Shown here: in pieces, positions 1 through 12,345 of the stretch | Layout of the letters: each line of letters begins with the position of its first letter | How positions within the stretch are numbered: the stretch's first letter is position 1 | Assembly: GCF_020497125.1 (NCBI RefSeq) | Contig: NC_059076.1 | Location: forward strand, 8,361,951 to 8,425,950 | DNA length: 64,000 bases | Origin: Mauremys mutica | Taxonomy: Eukaryota > Chordata > Testudines > Geoemydidae | Reading direction: 5' to 3' | Notes under the pieces: generated by a model | Database searches by the model: none | What the model was told of the DNA's origin: nothing | What the model saw: only the letters and a program-made list of their open reading frames with translations | Made by a program: the position numbers and the translations under genes

Positions 1-112
1 CTGTGGCATAGAACAGCAAGTGATTTGTATAATTTCACCCAGCAGCTGAGCTGGAAATGTAACCCAGCCCCCCTGACTAGTGTTTTATCCACTAGGCCAG
101 ACTATCTCCTGC
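1..112 (-). repeat. MIR-like SINE fragment, cut by the window edge
   Basis: Read on the minus strand, this piece resembles the tRNA-related part of MIR/CORE-type SINEs. On the plus strand it carries the typical 'agctgagctgg...aacccag' followed by 'tatccactaggccagac'. It is truncated by the window start, so the conserved core is not visible. The assignment rests on resemblance only. Confidence 0.45.
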
Positions 113-2364
113 AATAAATCTACATGTCCAGTAGCTTTTGAATAAAGTATAAAATCTGTTTCTTAAAGTCCTTACTTGCTTGACCTATTACAATTAGCAA
201 ATGCAAGTTGTTTTTTAGCCTTACTCTTCTACCCTACTCACAACTGATATAACGCATCTGAACTTTGGCCCAACCCCGTTTCAAACCAAGGTGGGTCTTT
301 CCGGTACATGAATCAAAGCTTAACTCAATGGGTGGTTTCACTCCCCTGAGTGGATCGCTGCTTTGTCTTTTCTCCCCACTGTAAATAGGAGGGTCCCTAG
401 TTCAGAGAATTCAGCAAGCCCCAAAAATCAAATACTTGGCACAGCTGTTCGCCTCTCTTCATGGTAGATTCTCAGAGTCAGAGGGAATTAATATGGAGGT
501 CACCAGTGGAGATAATAAACCATTAAAAAAAATGACTTGGTTATTGTACTCATAGTGTGAATGACACTAACTATGCTTTAAAGACATGGTAGAAGTGATT
601 ATCACTGTGGGGGGGGGGGGGGGAGTTTATCATCAGGATCATTAATAACCTGGGACCCAGGTTCTCAAATTACAATTGGCTCCTCAACAGCTGTGACCTT
701 CATGATTTGCTCATTATTGTTGATCTCACTAGTTCACTCCCATACCATACCTCTCTTCAGAAATAGTTCCTCTGACGGCGCTGACCCCAAGGGTCCCAGT
801 GAGAAATTAGTCTTCAAACAGTCATTGTTACTTCTGCCTATAAAGTGTAACACTTTCCTGTATTAAAAATGCAGTAAATTGTTAATACAGCCGTTGTAAA
901 TCCAGCTGTTCAGTCAGATCCCAATTAGCATGATGGCTGTTAGACTTCTGGATACTCCTGGGAGCAGTTTATAACTGACTAAGCTTCTAAACAGTTGCAC
1001 ACTCGCTCATAATACTGAACTACAGTCTGCCCTGTGTTGAAACTGTGCAATTGGGTTGTACTTCTCAAGTGAGTTATCGACCGAGAGAAGAATTTAGATC
1101 ATCAGGTTTTAGTCGTCTGAAAAAAATCTTCACCAAAAAAACCAAAACCAAAACCCAAACGCACCACAGGAGTGTGCCAGAAGTGCAACCTCCTTCCCTT
1201 CTCATGCTGTCTTCTTGGGAAAAGACACTTGGTTCCAAAATGACATTGAATTTGGGCCTTGGTCACTCACACCCAAGTATGCTCCGTAGAGCTGGGGGGA
1301 CAGCATTCCGTGGCAGCTGGTGGAGAGAGAAGTTGTCATTTGTTTCCAGAGCCTCAGAGCAGCATGTGAGGTGAAAGTACCAGTCCTAATTAGCTCTCAG
1401 GAAAGCTTTACTGTTGTCTTTACTGAGAGTCCCGCTGCTATAGATGTCTCCAGACTTGAATCCTGCTGCACTTGCTGCCTGAGATGGCTTTGGACTGTCT
1501 TGCTGCTGGTGGTGATTTAGAAATCTTTGGAGCTCTTTTTACTTACCCAGCCAGCCTCAAGGACTGAGGGTTAGTGTAGACATTTGGAACAGCTTATTGT
1601 TTTTATTACCCCCATGATATTCCACTTGCTAAGAACTGGAGCATATGATAAGCTTTGTTTTGTTTTATATTGTGTCATTTATATTTAATATAAAGACGTT
1701 ATGTAGCATTCATAATTCTTGTTCATTATTCTTATTCGTCACAGAAGTTTAAAGGCAGAATGTAGCCAGTCTGGATAGTAAAGGAACTGAGCATGGCCCT
1801 TCTGCTGTAACAACACAATTACCCTACCTAAGAAATAGCTATGGGTAGGAAATGGTCTTAGAATCATAGGGTTTGAAGGGATATTTCAAGACTAATTTAG
1901 ATAATGTGGCTTCTTATAATTGGTTTGTATTGTGTTGCACCTGTGCATTTAATTTCCTGATTGCTCACACTGCTTTTTACACCAATAAAAGAAGAATACC
2001 AAAATATACATTAACCACATCTGAGAGAACTAGCAAACCAGGTTTCCTTAGTTAGCAAGAATTCAGCTTATTAGTTTGTTGTGTTGGGTGGGTATGTTTC
2101 ACAACAGGCCAAATTTAGTTGCTCTTCACAAATGACTGTTATCGTACTTGAAACTGAAATAATAATGGGGCAATATGGCCATGGCTTATTTGCTTTCTGA
2201 AGTCAACTACCAAGTTAATCAGAGTAAAAATAGCATGTATGATCTGAATACCATATTTTGTTTACCTGGCTTCAAGTCACAAACTGCCATTTCCTTAATT
2301 TTTAGGAGAGGTGAATATTATAATAATCCTCTTTTAATAAAGCTTTTCTCATGCTTTTCATCAG
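113..2364. other. Intronic sequence, nothing assigned
   Basis: I see no exon with usable splice sites and no clear transposon here. A run of 15 G sits at 609-623. A short phrase at 1861-1885 resembles the 3' tail of CR1 elements but is too short to call. The 109-aa frame at 1045-1374 has low-complexity Lys/Thr content and no recognisable domain. Confidence 0.5.
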
Positions 2365-2540
2365 TAAATCTCAAAATGTTTTACAAAGGAGGTTGGTACA
2401 ATTGTCTCCATTTTACAGATGGGGAAACCAAGGCACAGGAGCGTGAGGTGACTTACCCACAGTCACACGTGAAGCTGCAAGTAGAATCCAGCTTGCTTGA
2501 GTCCAGTGCTTTGTCCACAAGGCCATGCTGCCTTTCTCAA
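2365..2540 (-). repeat. MIR-like SINE, antisense
   Basis: The plus strand reads as the reverse complement of a MIR-type SINE: an 'atttTacagatggggaaac' block, then 'aaggcacag', then 'gtgacttacccacagtcaca', then a decayed tRNA-related end at 'gtccacaaggccatgctgcct'. These are the conserved core phrases of MIR in amniotes. A second SINE in the opposite direction follows directly. Confidence 0.65.
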
Positions 2541-2770
2541 GGTTGGCCAAGTGGTTAGACTGTTAGCCTGGGAATTGGCAGACACTGGTTCAATTCCTCG
2601 TTCTACTACAGACTTTCTGTGTGACCTTGGGCAAGTCACTTAGCAGCTCAGGGCCTTGTCTGTACAATGGGGATATTAGCACTGCCCTGCCTGGTGGGGC
2701 TGTTGTGAGGATAGTATGTTAAAGACAGCGAGCGAGGGGGGCCATGCAAGTACCATAGATAGGTGTCCTG
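2541..2770 (+). repeat. MIR-like (CORE) SINE, sense
   Basis: A tRNA-like head has an A-box-like 'ggccaagtggttagac' and a B-box-like 'ggttcaattcc'. It is followed by the MIR core phrase 'tgtgtgaccttgggcaagtc', then 'acaatggggatatt' and 'ttgtgaggatagtatgtta'. The order matches MIR from 5' to 3'. This is a repeat, not a working tRNA gene, because the head runs into SINE core rather than ending as a cloverleaf. Confidence 0.7.
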
Positions 2771-2880
2771 CAGATGGAGGCATTTCTGATTAGGCTGTAA
2801 CTTGTTCAATACAAAGGAAATGTGGAGATTCTCTAATACAGAGCTGTTGGTCACTGGCATGATTATTCTTTGCCTTCAAG

Positions 2881-2888
2881 GCCTAGCT
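2881..2888. repeat. Left target-site duplication of the 2889-4691 hAT
   Basis: The octamer gcctagct is repeated exactly at 4692-4699, directly outside the other end of the element. Confidence 0.9.
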
Positions 2889-4691
2889 CAGCGGTTGGCA
2901 ACCTAGGGCATGTGTGATTTTTAATGGCACACTGCTGCCTGCTGGAGTCCTGGCAGGCAGCAGCATGCAATTAAAAATCCTGCCCAGCCCGGCCCGCTCT
3001 TCTCTGCCCTCCGCTCCCCCTGTGGGGGCAGGGAGCAGAAGCATAGGCATGCACACGGGGTGGGTAAATGGCCCCACTGTCCCGGAGCGGCAAGCCACGG
3101 GGTCCGCGCTCCCAGGCCGGAGCGCTGGGCCGAGTGCAGCAAGCCGCCGGCCCTTCCCCCTCTTCCCCCCTTCCCTGGAGTCATGTCACCGCACACGCAG
3201 CGCTCTGAGGGGTGGGGCTGCGTGCTCCTGCGGGGCAGTGTTTGGCTCTGCGCAGAGCAGAACATGCTGCTAGGAGCCTCATGGTAAGGGGTCCGGGGCC
3301 AGCAGGGTTGAATAAGGGGTAGGGGCAGTCAGGAGACAGGGAGCAGGGTGGGTTGGATGGGGGGTGGTTAGGGGAGGGTGGTCTCTGCAGGGGGCAGGCA
3401 GGGAGCAGCGGGGGTTGGATGGGTCAGGAGTTCTGGGGGTCCTGTTAGGGGGTGGGGAGCGGTTAGATAGGCATGGGAGTCCCTTGGTGTGTGGATAAGG
3501 GTTGGGGCAGTCAGGAGACAGGTACGGGGTAGGATCCTAGGACGGCAGTCAGGGGACAAGGAACAGGGAGGCTTAGATAGGGGGTGTGATCCTGGGGGGC
3601 AGTTAGAGGCAGGGGTCCCAGGAGGCAGTAATAAGGGGACAAGGAGTGGGGGTTTGGGGATTCTGAGGGGGGCAGTCACCCAACCCTCTGCCCTGAACCC
3701 CGACCCCCCACACACCCCCAGCCCTCTGCCCTGTTCCCCGCACCCCCGGACACCCCCCAGGCCCCTGCCCTGAGCCCTGTACCTCCCTCATGCACACCCA
3801 GCCCTCTGCTTGACTCCTTCACCCCTCCAACCCCAGCCCTGACTCTGGCACCCCCCCACATACCCAGACTCCCCACACCTCATGCACCCCCCACATCCTG
3901 ACTCTTGCATCCCCCAATCCCCTCCCCCACCCTGAGCACCAAACGGGAGCTCCTGCACCCCCACTCACACTCCCACCTGCACCCCTCACACCAAATGGGA
4001 GCTGCCCAGGTAAGTGCCCCACACCCAAACCTCCTGCCCCAACCCTGAGCCTCCTCCCTCATTCTAGCTCCTGGCCAGACCCTTCACCCCCAGCCCTGTG
4101 CTCGGTCCACCCCCACCCTCAGCTCAGTGCAGAGAGAGGAAGAGAATGGGCCAGAACCAGGGAGAAGGTAGGTACCCACTGTATGTGGGCAGGGCCGGGA
4201 CCCCAGACCGGCAGCGGGGTGAGCGGGTCCAACAGCCGGGATCCCGGCTAGCAGGAGCCGGCGGATGGAACCCCTGAGTGGCAGTGGGCTGAGCCGCTCA
4301 GCCTACTGCCGGTCTGGGGTCCCGGCTGCCGGCCCCGCACAGCCCGCTGCCGGTCTGGGGTTCTGGCTGCCAGACCCTTCCCAGCCGGGGTCCTGGCTGC
4401 AGGCCCCGCTCAGCCTGCTGCCGGCCTAGGTGAACAGAACCCCAGACCGGCAGCGGGTGAGCGGGCCGGCGGTGTAAGATCAACATTTTAATTTAATTTT
4501 AAATGAAGCTTCTTAAACATTTTGAAAACCTTGTTTATTTTACAATACAACACTAGTTTAGTTATATAATATATAGACTTATAGAGAGAGACCTAAAAAA
4601 CGTTAAAATGTATTACCGGCACATGAAACCTTAAATTAAAGTGACTAAATGAAGACTCGGCACACCACTTCTGATAGGTTGCCGACCCCTG
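2889..4691. mobile_element. GC-rich non-autonomous hAT-type DNA transposon
   Basis: The ends are imperfect terminal inverted repeats: 'cagcggttggcaacct' at the left and 'aggttgccgacccctg' at the right, matching at 14 of 16 positions. The copy is flanked by a perfect 8-bp target-site duplication, gcctagct at 2881-2888 and 4692-4699, as expected for hAT insertion. No transposase is encoded, so it must have been moved in trans. The last ~210 bp (4480-4691) closely match the end of the short element at 16882-17189. Between the ends lie about 1.5 kb of GC-rich DNA: a 'ggcagtcaggagacaggg' type tandem array (about 3290-3660), a C-rich stretch (3660-4100) and inverted 'cagaccggcagcggg' units (4200-4470). 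The overlapping open frames there are composition artefacts. Confidence 0.9.
3290..3660. repeat. GC-rich tandem repeat inside the hAT
   Basis: Degenerate units built around 'ggcagtcaggagacaggg' and 'gcttagatagggggtg' repeat along this stretch. The second unit type reappears in the GC-rich insertion at 41846-42290. Unit length is variable by eye, about 70-85 bp. Confidence 0.6.
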
Positions 4692-4699
4692 GCCTAGCT

Positions 4700-7600
4700 G
4701 TTCTTCCTATCAGTTATCCCATCCAGAAGTGCTTTCAGCTGTGGAAGGTGACTGCTTTCTTCAAGTCCACAAAGGGACATTCTAACCTAACAAGCAGTAT
4801 TAGTCACTTAAATTGAGGATTTCTTGAGAGACTGCTGTAAACAAGCTGGAAGAAGAAGATACATATCAAGTTTTGTTTGAGGCATGAGAACACATATTGT
4901 AGGTCACTACTTCTTGAAAAAGCCCCTTGTGAACATGATTTTATTTTTAGTATTATAGGAAACCGGTGTGAAAATGTGTTCAGGATGTTGCTAATGTCAG
5001 TAAATTTCCAATCTTCTTATCGATCTTGTCAGTGTCTTGCTCTTTCTCCATCAGTACAACAAAATACAAACTAGTTTGACTGTTGTCCAGTGTGCAGACA
5101 TCTTTCATTTTGACCCACAGTAAACTAGCCCCAGTGCTTCCTGGACTGCAGTGACAAGTGCCACCCATAGAGTACTGACGTGGATTTAGTGTGGGTGGAT
5201 ATACTGATATTTTCAGTTGTCGGTATCTGACACTTGATCAAACATATTGTGAAATGGTGCAGCAGAAAACCATTATAATAATTAAGACAAGACATTTTTT
5301 CTCATAATCCGAATATGTGGAACTGTCTCTGAGATTTGAGCTGATTCCATATGCTTTGGTGTGCTCCGTCCTGCACACATTGCTAGTTTTAATAATCCAT
5401 GGAACAACTGACTAGTTTGCAGTCTTCGGAGCCAAAATGCTCTGAATGGAATGCTGCTTCCTCTTAAATCAGCATCAAAACTTCCATGGTCTTCAGTGTG
5501 GCCGGGATTTCACTCCCTGGGTCAGATTCAGCCACTATTATACACACCAAGATATGTGTAATCCCAAAGATTTCAGTGAGTCAGGGGTGTAAGCAGGCTA
5601 AAATCTGTTCTCCGATCTGTAACGTTGCCTGATGAAACCAGCCATCACAGGAAATTCAGCCCCCGACACCAATTCAAGTTTTTTAGCACATACCCAATTT
5701 AAGCATGCAAGATGTCCTGCTGAATTCAGTGAGATTATCAGTGTACTTGAAGTTACGCACATGCATAAGTGCCTTGAGAATTGAAGCATCTGTGGTTATA
5801 GGATTTGTAAAGTACAATGGCATAGAAATGAAACGCACTATTGCCATGTTTTGCTTTCCCATACCAGACTGTGTAAATCAGCTGTGTTCACACCATTCCA
5901 TGAGTAGGTTTGCATTCTTTGTAGGATGCTATCCTGTTCTGTGGGGCTTTTTACTTTTGTTTGTTTGTTGGTTTTATCCTTGCCTAACTAACCTTAAAGC
6001 AAATATTACTCAAATTCCTAAAATATAACAATTTAGAAAGCTCTCTCAAACAATCTGAGACATTAAGATCTCAGTGTAATTACAGCACTCATTATAATTT
6101 GCAGGAGAGGTGGGGCGGGGGCAAAGAAAGACAGTCAGACAGAAGTAATTCAGGGGCCAGTTGCTATTAAGCCATAGATATAGCTTTTTAGCTGGAGAGC
6201 TGCTTATATCGTGCAAAGTATGTAAATGCCGTTACACAAAAAATATTATCCTTTTGGCCTTATTTGTTTGCTGCTGTGGAGACTCTGTGACCCTGTAATG
6301 TATCATTTCCAGGAACTTGCTTTCTGTATTTCATGATTGATTGTAAAAATTGAGGGCCTCTGTAGCTTGTTTCTGAAATGACACTCCAGTTATGTTTGTA
6401 GTCCGTGACTGCTTTCGTGTTACAGCACTCACATGCAGTTTCACATACCATGGTAAGAACTCTAGAGTGGGAGGTTTAACTTGTGGTTGGTAAACCCATA
6501 ATTGCAATGTTCTGTGGACAAAGATCGCATCATGTACAGTTTACACAACATATACATTCAATTAAAGTTTGGTAAGTTTTTGCCTCCAGTGCTTGGGACA
6601 AGAAGGGAATCCAGCCTGAATTATTGCATGGATCCCATATGAACCTTGCTGGAGAGGAAGCAGCAAAAGCTGAGTGATTTGTGTTAATAAAATCCATGCT
6701 AGAGATCATGGGGAAATGTTTTATCATCATCCAGAACTACTGTATCTTTGTTATGGTGATTTAAAATGGCAAGAACAAAATGAAGCCTTGAAATTAATTT
6801 GACTGTTAAAATGTAAAATTGCCTTGATCTTAAAATAGGGCCACGGAGCCCAATTAATTCTTTTTATACATCGATAAAACTGTGTGACAGCTGCACCTTC
6901 CTGTCGGTTATAGGATGTGTTGCATTTGATGAATAGTTATTGCATAATTAGGCCTCCAGGATGGTGGCCGAGCCCCAGGAAGATAACTAGAAACTTGCTG
7001 CTCTAAGGCTTGGGAGTTGGGTTTGGTAGAAGTTGTGAATCCATGGGCTGGAGGGGGTGTCCAGTAGAGGGGGGAAAGGGCAGGGCAGGACTCCTGTCTA
7101 GAGTGAATCCTTGTTGTAGGCCAGAACCCCTCCCTGCCCCTTGCACATGGGCTTCTAGCCAACCCTACTGCCAACAGCTGGTTCCTGGCCAACTGATAGA
7201 GTGGGGAGCAGAAGCAGGGAGTCGGAGGGTGAACCCAGCAGGTTGTGTGAGGGCTGCAGTGTGGAAGGGGAAGGAAGAACCCAGCTATAGAGGCACAAAT
7301 TAAACACTGTGGTTCTTGTATTGAGGAAACAGGCAGCAGAGTTGAGGCAAGTTGTGGGAAGACTAGAATTACAGTGTATTTCTTTCTTTTTCCCTTCATG
7401 GTGCCAACACCGAGAAGGGCATTATCAGGTCTATTTCACAGGAGTGTTGTGAGTGTGAATAAATCAGTCTTTATGAGGCACCGTGAGTTCCCTGGAAGGA
7501 AGATAAGATACACTACAAGAATGAATTCCTCACCAGTAATTATCTCTGTCAGGATACCCACTTCCACCTGGCTCCCTTGCTGTCTGTATATATGATAGCT

Positions 7601-9700
7601 GCTGCTGAAGGACACTTCTTTAGGGAAGGAGGGAAGCGTCTGGCAATATGCACCCACCCAGAGTCTCTTTTGCCTCCTGGATTTCTGGTCAGTGATGGTA
7701 CACCCCATTCCGCACAGACTGTAAGGGGAGCTGCAAGTGCTCAGCACATCTGGAAAGGAGGCAGCTTGTTGATGGTTGATTTAAGTGCCTAATTTTGGAC
7801 ACACAAGTTTGAAAAAAATGTGCTCAAAGTCTATAACGTAAGAGTGTTTTCGAAATATGGTCCTCTGCGTGACCTCTCTTTCTGCTCCTCCTGTCTGGCC
7901 ATGCCCATGATTACATTTGGTCTTAGTGTTTGAGGTAACAGGACAAACATTAAAGGAAAACTTTGGAGCAAAAGCAAATGGGGGGAGGGGGTGCGCTGCA
8001 ATTATTTAAATGGTTAAAATAAGAGATTACCTGGGTAACGGGAGGTGTGAGATTTTGTGTAATCACTGGTGGTTATTTTCTGGTCTCCCTTAGGCCCTGT
8101 GCCACCCCATCCTAGCAATGTTAGGGGGAGAGGTGACTGTGTTTTTATCAAATAGATTAGCCTCTCTGGACGCTGATGATTTGAGTCTGCTCTGATTCAC
8201 GTTTGCGTTTGTTTGTTCTTTCTTTCTCATTTCTCCCTCCCCTATCATTTTAAATAAGTCTGAAGATCATTTGAGACCCCTGGGAAAGATAGAGAAAGCC
8301 AGTACCCAGTGGGCTGGCTGCCTTTGCTGTTCATGGACAGCATTCTCAGTCCCTCTGACAATACAAGCTATTTTGACCTTTGTTGTCTAACCATTACACC
8401 CACTTTGTATCATGAATATTACATCTGTGGCAGGGAAGTTTTGTAGATTGCATCTGAGATGAAATGATTGGCCTGGTGTGCAGTAGAGACAGCAAGCTGA
8501 TGTAGGGCAGTGGGGGAAGGATGGAAAGATAAAATCATTCCCTTCTTTCACGTCCCTCATCCTAAAGGGAAAACAGCAAGAAAGATGGAGCTGGTAACCG
8601 TTCAGGCCATATCTGCACTACAGCTGTACCCCTAGTTTTGTATCCAGGTTGTGACACATTTCTTTTTACAAGGTTGCAGCAAACCCCATTGAGATGTGTC
8701 CACAGTACAGCTTTCTTTTCCTTTTCCCACCATGTGCGTCACCCGTGACTGTGTCCCAGCTGCTACCACAGCCATCTTTGGATGAGTGAGTTCTGGGACA
8801 ATCTGGACAGATGTAGAATAGCCAGGAGCTTAGCTTTCTTTCTCAGCTGCACTCTGTGTGTGAAGGTAGGATGCGGCAGTGTTCCACTCCAACGCCGGGA
8901 GTCCCAGAGGGGTCTTTTGAGTGATAAGCTATTTGCTGTGCTTGAGGACTCTGTATGTGGAGTTGCACTGCTCAGCTGAGGCTGGGTTCTCTCTCTATCC
9001 TGTCGTGAGTTAGGATTTACGGTAAAATTAAAGGACCAAAATGCAGAATCTTTCCCACTAATGTCTCATGAGTTCACAGCAGGTGATTTACTAATTGGGA
9101 CCAACTGACTTCTTCATGGCCATGCCAATCATCTTTCTTGCAGCAGTATTGTCTGTCTGTCTGTCGGTCACACATGCACACACCATTCCCTCTGTCTTCT
9201 TGCTTCACTCCTAGCAGGTGTGCTGCTCACGCTGGTTGGCCAGTGTTCTGAGAAGCCCCTGAAGGGAATGGAAGAGCAGCTCCTGGACATGCATTTTAAT
9301 GGGTCACTCACTCCAAAGCGGGACCCTTGAACAGCTGGATAGAGCCTAATGATCCCATTGGCATTGGCAGGAAATCTGGGCCACTTGTGAGGAATGTGTT
9401 TATTTGTGCATGGGATAATTTACTTCTGTGTTTGCTCCTTCCGACCCCTTTCTTCAGTGCTTTGAGTTTCTTGTGAGCAATTCCCTGTCTTATGGAGCAA
9501 TTTCCTCCATGCTGACTGAATTTTCCATTGTGTGGGTGTAGGTAACTGGGAGGGAGAGATGCTAAACCTTTTCACAAATTGGGACTGGCCTGCTAACCCC
9601 ATAGTGTCAGGCCAAAGCAATACCAGAAGGGGGCTATCACTAATGAAGACACATAGTTTACAATGTTTTCCTCATGTGAGGGCATTCTGTTATTGCTCTT
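4700..9700. other. Long unassigned intronic stretch
   Basis: I find no convincing exon, LINE protein remnant or RNA gene in these 5 kb. Small items: a partial palindromic repeat at about 5700-5790, a possible DNA-transposon end at 8605-8712 ('ccatatctgcactac'), and a TGTC run at 9149-9164. The 163-aa minus frame at 6908-7399 has no recognisable domain. Parts that are AT-rich and repeat-free could hold conserved regulatory DNA, which needs alignment to show. Confidence 0.5.
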
Positions 9701-10382
9701 CGTTAGCCAACGTTACTATTCCACACTGAGTGGTGGAGGGAAAGCAGACAGGGCTGCCGGTGGAGTGACTCTCTCCCAGGCATAACTTAGAGACATGGCC
9801 CCAGGTGGCTTCTGAGCCGGGGCAGAGTCAGCACTGGACCTTTGGAGAGGCACGTCTAATGGGAAGGTGCAAAGGTGGGTTTTGTGCTGCCTGGATTGTT
9901 GACAATTGTAGGGGCCACAGTGGTGCCTGAGGTGAGTTAGAGCAGCCCCAGGGGCACTCTGAATTGCGGCAGCCCCCCATGGCTGCCTGGGGCTTGTGCA
10001 GTCCAGCCTCCCCAAAGCACTGGGTGCTATGGGCACACCCTTCTTGCCCTGGTCCATCTCCAGCCCTGCCCCAGCAGCGTGGCCTGCAAGGAGGTGCAGG
10101 ATGTGTAGGATCACCTGTGCTGTCCCTGTGCCGTCAGAATTCTTCCCTGGCCTATCGAGGGCCCTTTCCATGGCATGTGGAGGCCACAGCAGGGTCCAGG
10201 ATTGAGCACGGCACTCCTGCATGCAGCCTCCCATCCTGTGTGCCTGTAGCCCAGCCAGAGCTAGCTTCTCAGTGGGCGGGCAGGTTGTGCTGGCTGCAGA
10301 TCAGCCTAGACTCTGTGGGGCCTTCTGAGCAGGGGCCGCTCCCTACTTCCCTTGCTGTTCCCAGCCGCAGCGGAGAGGGAAG

Positions 10383-10384
<2 letters not shown>

Positions 10385-10415
<31 letters not shown>
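10385..10415. repeat. (GT)n microsatellite
   Basis: About 15 uninterrupted GT units, ending in a short GC alternation. The Cys-Val frames crossing it are artefacts. Confidence 0.95.
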
Positions 10416-10421
<6 letters not shown>

Positions 10422-10667
10422 GGGAGGAGGGGGGGGAATTTGGCAACCTCAGTGTCCCGCAGGCAGGGTCGGTGAGGGTCTGTGGGACAGGGCAGGGGAG
10501 AAAGGGGGAACAGACGGAGCAGGATCTGTTGTGGAGAGCAGGGGCTAACATGGAAATGGAATGGGGGGGGAGGCAGGGGCCATGCGACCTGAGGGAACCC
10601 TTCCTCCAGCTTCACTCCCACCCAGCAACCACACACCCCACCCTCAGCAATCCCTGGGGGTGGTAGT

Positions 10668-10748
10668 GGTGTGCATTATCACAACGCCCAGGAGCCCTGG
10701 CATGGACCAGGCCCCCATTGTGTTAGGTGCTGTACAAAGTCAGCATTC
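10668..10748 (+). repeat. Ancient amniote interspersed repeat
   Basis: The stretch contains 'catggaccaggcccccattg' and then 'gttaggtgctgtacaaa'. Related pieces occur at 25255-25325 and 57662-57775. The recurring 'ggtgctgtacaaa' and 'gcacccaa' phrases mark an old dispersed family that I cannot name securely. Confidence 0.45.
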
Positions 10749-11194
10749 ATCTAGCTCCCCTCCTTTGGCTTCCTACGTGATCCCCCACCCCCATCTCTTC
10801 TGAGAGGTGTGGAAGGAAGGTAGGCCTGCCTCCCGTTGCTCGGGGCAGCCCTGGGAGGGAAAGGCAGTGTCAGTCCCACACCTCCCAGCAGCACCAGACC
10901 TGCAAGGCGATCTCAAAACTGAGATGTGGATTGTTGGCAAATTAGCTCTTTTGCATCATCTGTCACCCGTGGGGCTGGGGAACACTCTGCAACCGTGCAC
11001 TTCCCCAAAGCAAGGCCTCGCCTGCCACTGGCCACTGCTTCAGAGGAGACGTGAGCAGGCTTCTCCCAGTGGCAGAGCTGGAGGCCAGAGTACTGCTGAG
11101 TCAGTCCCAGCATTTAACATAATTGAAAGATCAGTTTGAGGTAGGTGGGAGGGGAATTAAAGCCCCTATGAAAACCTGACCTATGGGTCTGTGG

Positions 11195-12250
11195 AGGTGA
11201 GAACTTGGCAGCGTATCAGGAATAGGAAGAATGAAAAAAAAATAAGTGGAATATTCGCTGTCAGACAGAGAGGATGTATCAAGTGGAGTCTTGTTCTGAG
11301 TCCCAAACTATTCAACATGTTCCCTAATGACTGGGAGGATGGACTGGAGAGTGTGCTTGTAAAATTTGCAGATGATATTAAACTGGTGCGTGTGTGTGAG
11401 CACTTTGGAGGACAGGATTAGATTTCAAAATGATCTAGATAAATTGGACAATTGGTCTGATATAAAAAAAATGAAATTCAATAAAGACAAGTGCAAAGTA
11501 TTGCACTTAGGAAGGAAAAATCAAATGCATAAATAAAACATGTGGAATAAGTGGCTAGGCAGCAGTACTGCAGGAAAGGTTCTGTGGGTTATAATGAGTC
11601 ACAAATTGAATCAGTAAAACATGATACAGTTGTGAGAAAGACAAATGTCATTCTGGGATGTATTAACAGGAGTGTCGTATGTAAGAGACAGGAGGTATTT
11701 GTCCCATTTTTCTTGGCCCTGGTGAGGCCTCAGCTGGAGTACTGTGTTCAGTTTTGGGTGCCACACTTTTGGGAAGATGCGAGCAAATTGGAGAGAGTCC
11801 AGAGGAGATCAGTAAAAATGACAGGATATTTAGAAAACCTGACCTATGAGAAAAAATTGAAAGAATTTGAGTGTGTTTAATCAAGAGAAGAGAAGGCTGA
11901 GGGGAGACATGTTAACAGCCTTCAAATATGTTAAAGGCTGTTACAAAGCAGACAGTGATCAATTGTTCTCCATGTCCACTGAAGGTAGGACAAGAAGTAA
12001 TTGGCTTAGTTCGCAGCAAGGGAGATTCAGGTTAGATTTTAGGAAAAAACTTTCCAACTATAAGGGTCGCTCAGCACTGGAGCAGAATATGGAGGAAGGT
12101 TGTGGAATCCCCATTACCGGAATTTTTTAACAGCAGGTTAGATAACCTCCTGTCAGGGCTGGTCTAGGGCTACTTAATCTTTCCTCGGGGAGGGGGACAA
12201 AACGACCTCTTGAGATACCACTCTGCGCTACATTTCCATGACCGTGATTA
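11195..12250 (+). mobile_element. CR1-type LINE, 5'-truncated and decayed
   Basis: Broken frames together recover the C-terminal half of a CR1 reverse transcriptase. 'LSPKLFNMFPNDWEDGLE' is followed by the catalytic-box relative 'KFADDIKLV' near 11370, and then by the usual CR1 C-terminal stretch with '[13 protein letters not shown]' (about 11718-11760), 'LERVQRRSVKM' and 'RFRLDFRKKL' (about 12030). Frameshifts and stops occur throughout, so it cannot be active. The 3' end near 12250 ('ctacatttccatgaccgtga') has the form of a CR1 terminus. Confidence 0.85.
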
Positions 12251-12345
12251 AGGTGAAAAAAGGTGCTTGTGTTTGAAACATTTTATTTCATTTTAGATCA
12301 GTTCTTTTAACTTAACTTTCCTTTTAACCTACTCTAACTCCTTTT

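Larger units (their letters stand above)
9701..11190. other. GC-richer unassigned stretch with a TG repeat
   Basis: The DNA is GC-rich and carries overlapping open frames on both strands, the longest 194 codons at 9964-10548. These look like composition effects: residues are dominated by Pro, Ser, Gly and Cys, and the frame runs through the TG repeat. No known domain or splice context is visible. Confidence 0.5.

Noticed and set aside
2541..2620. tRNA gene on the plus strand
   Set aside because: The head continues directly into a MIR core, so it is a SINE.
2883..4062. Overlapping open frames on both strands of the GC-rich hAT
   Set aside because: They arise from G- and C-rich tandem repeats inside a non-autonomous transposon and encode no recognisable protein.
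9964..10548. Longest open frame of the window (194 codons, plus strand)
   Set aside because: Pro/Ser/Gly/Cys-rich, runs through the GT microsatellite, and has competing frames on both strands with no domain or splice context. It is a GC-composition artefact.
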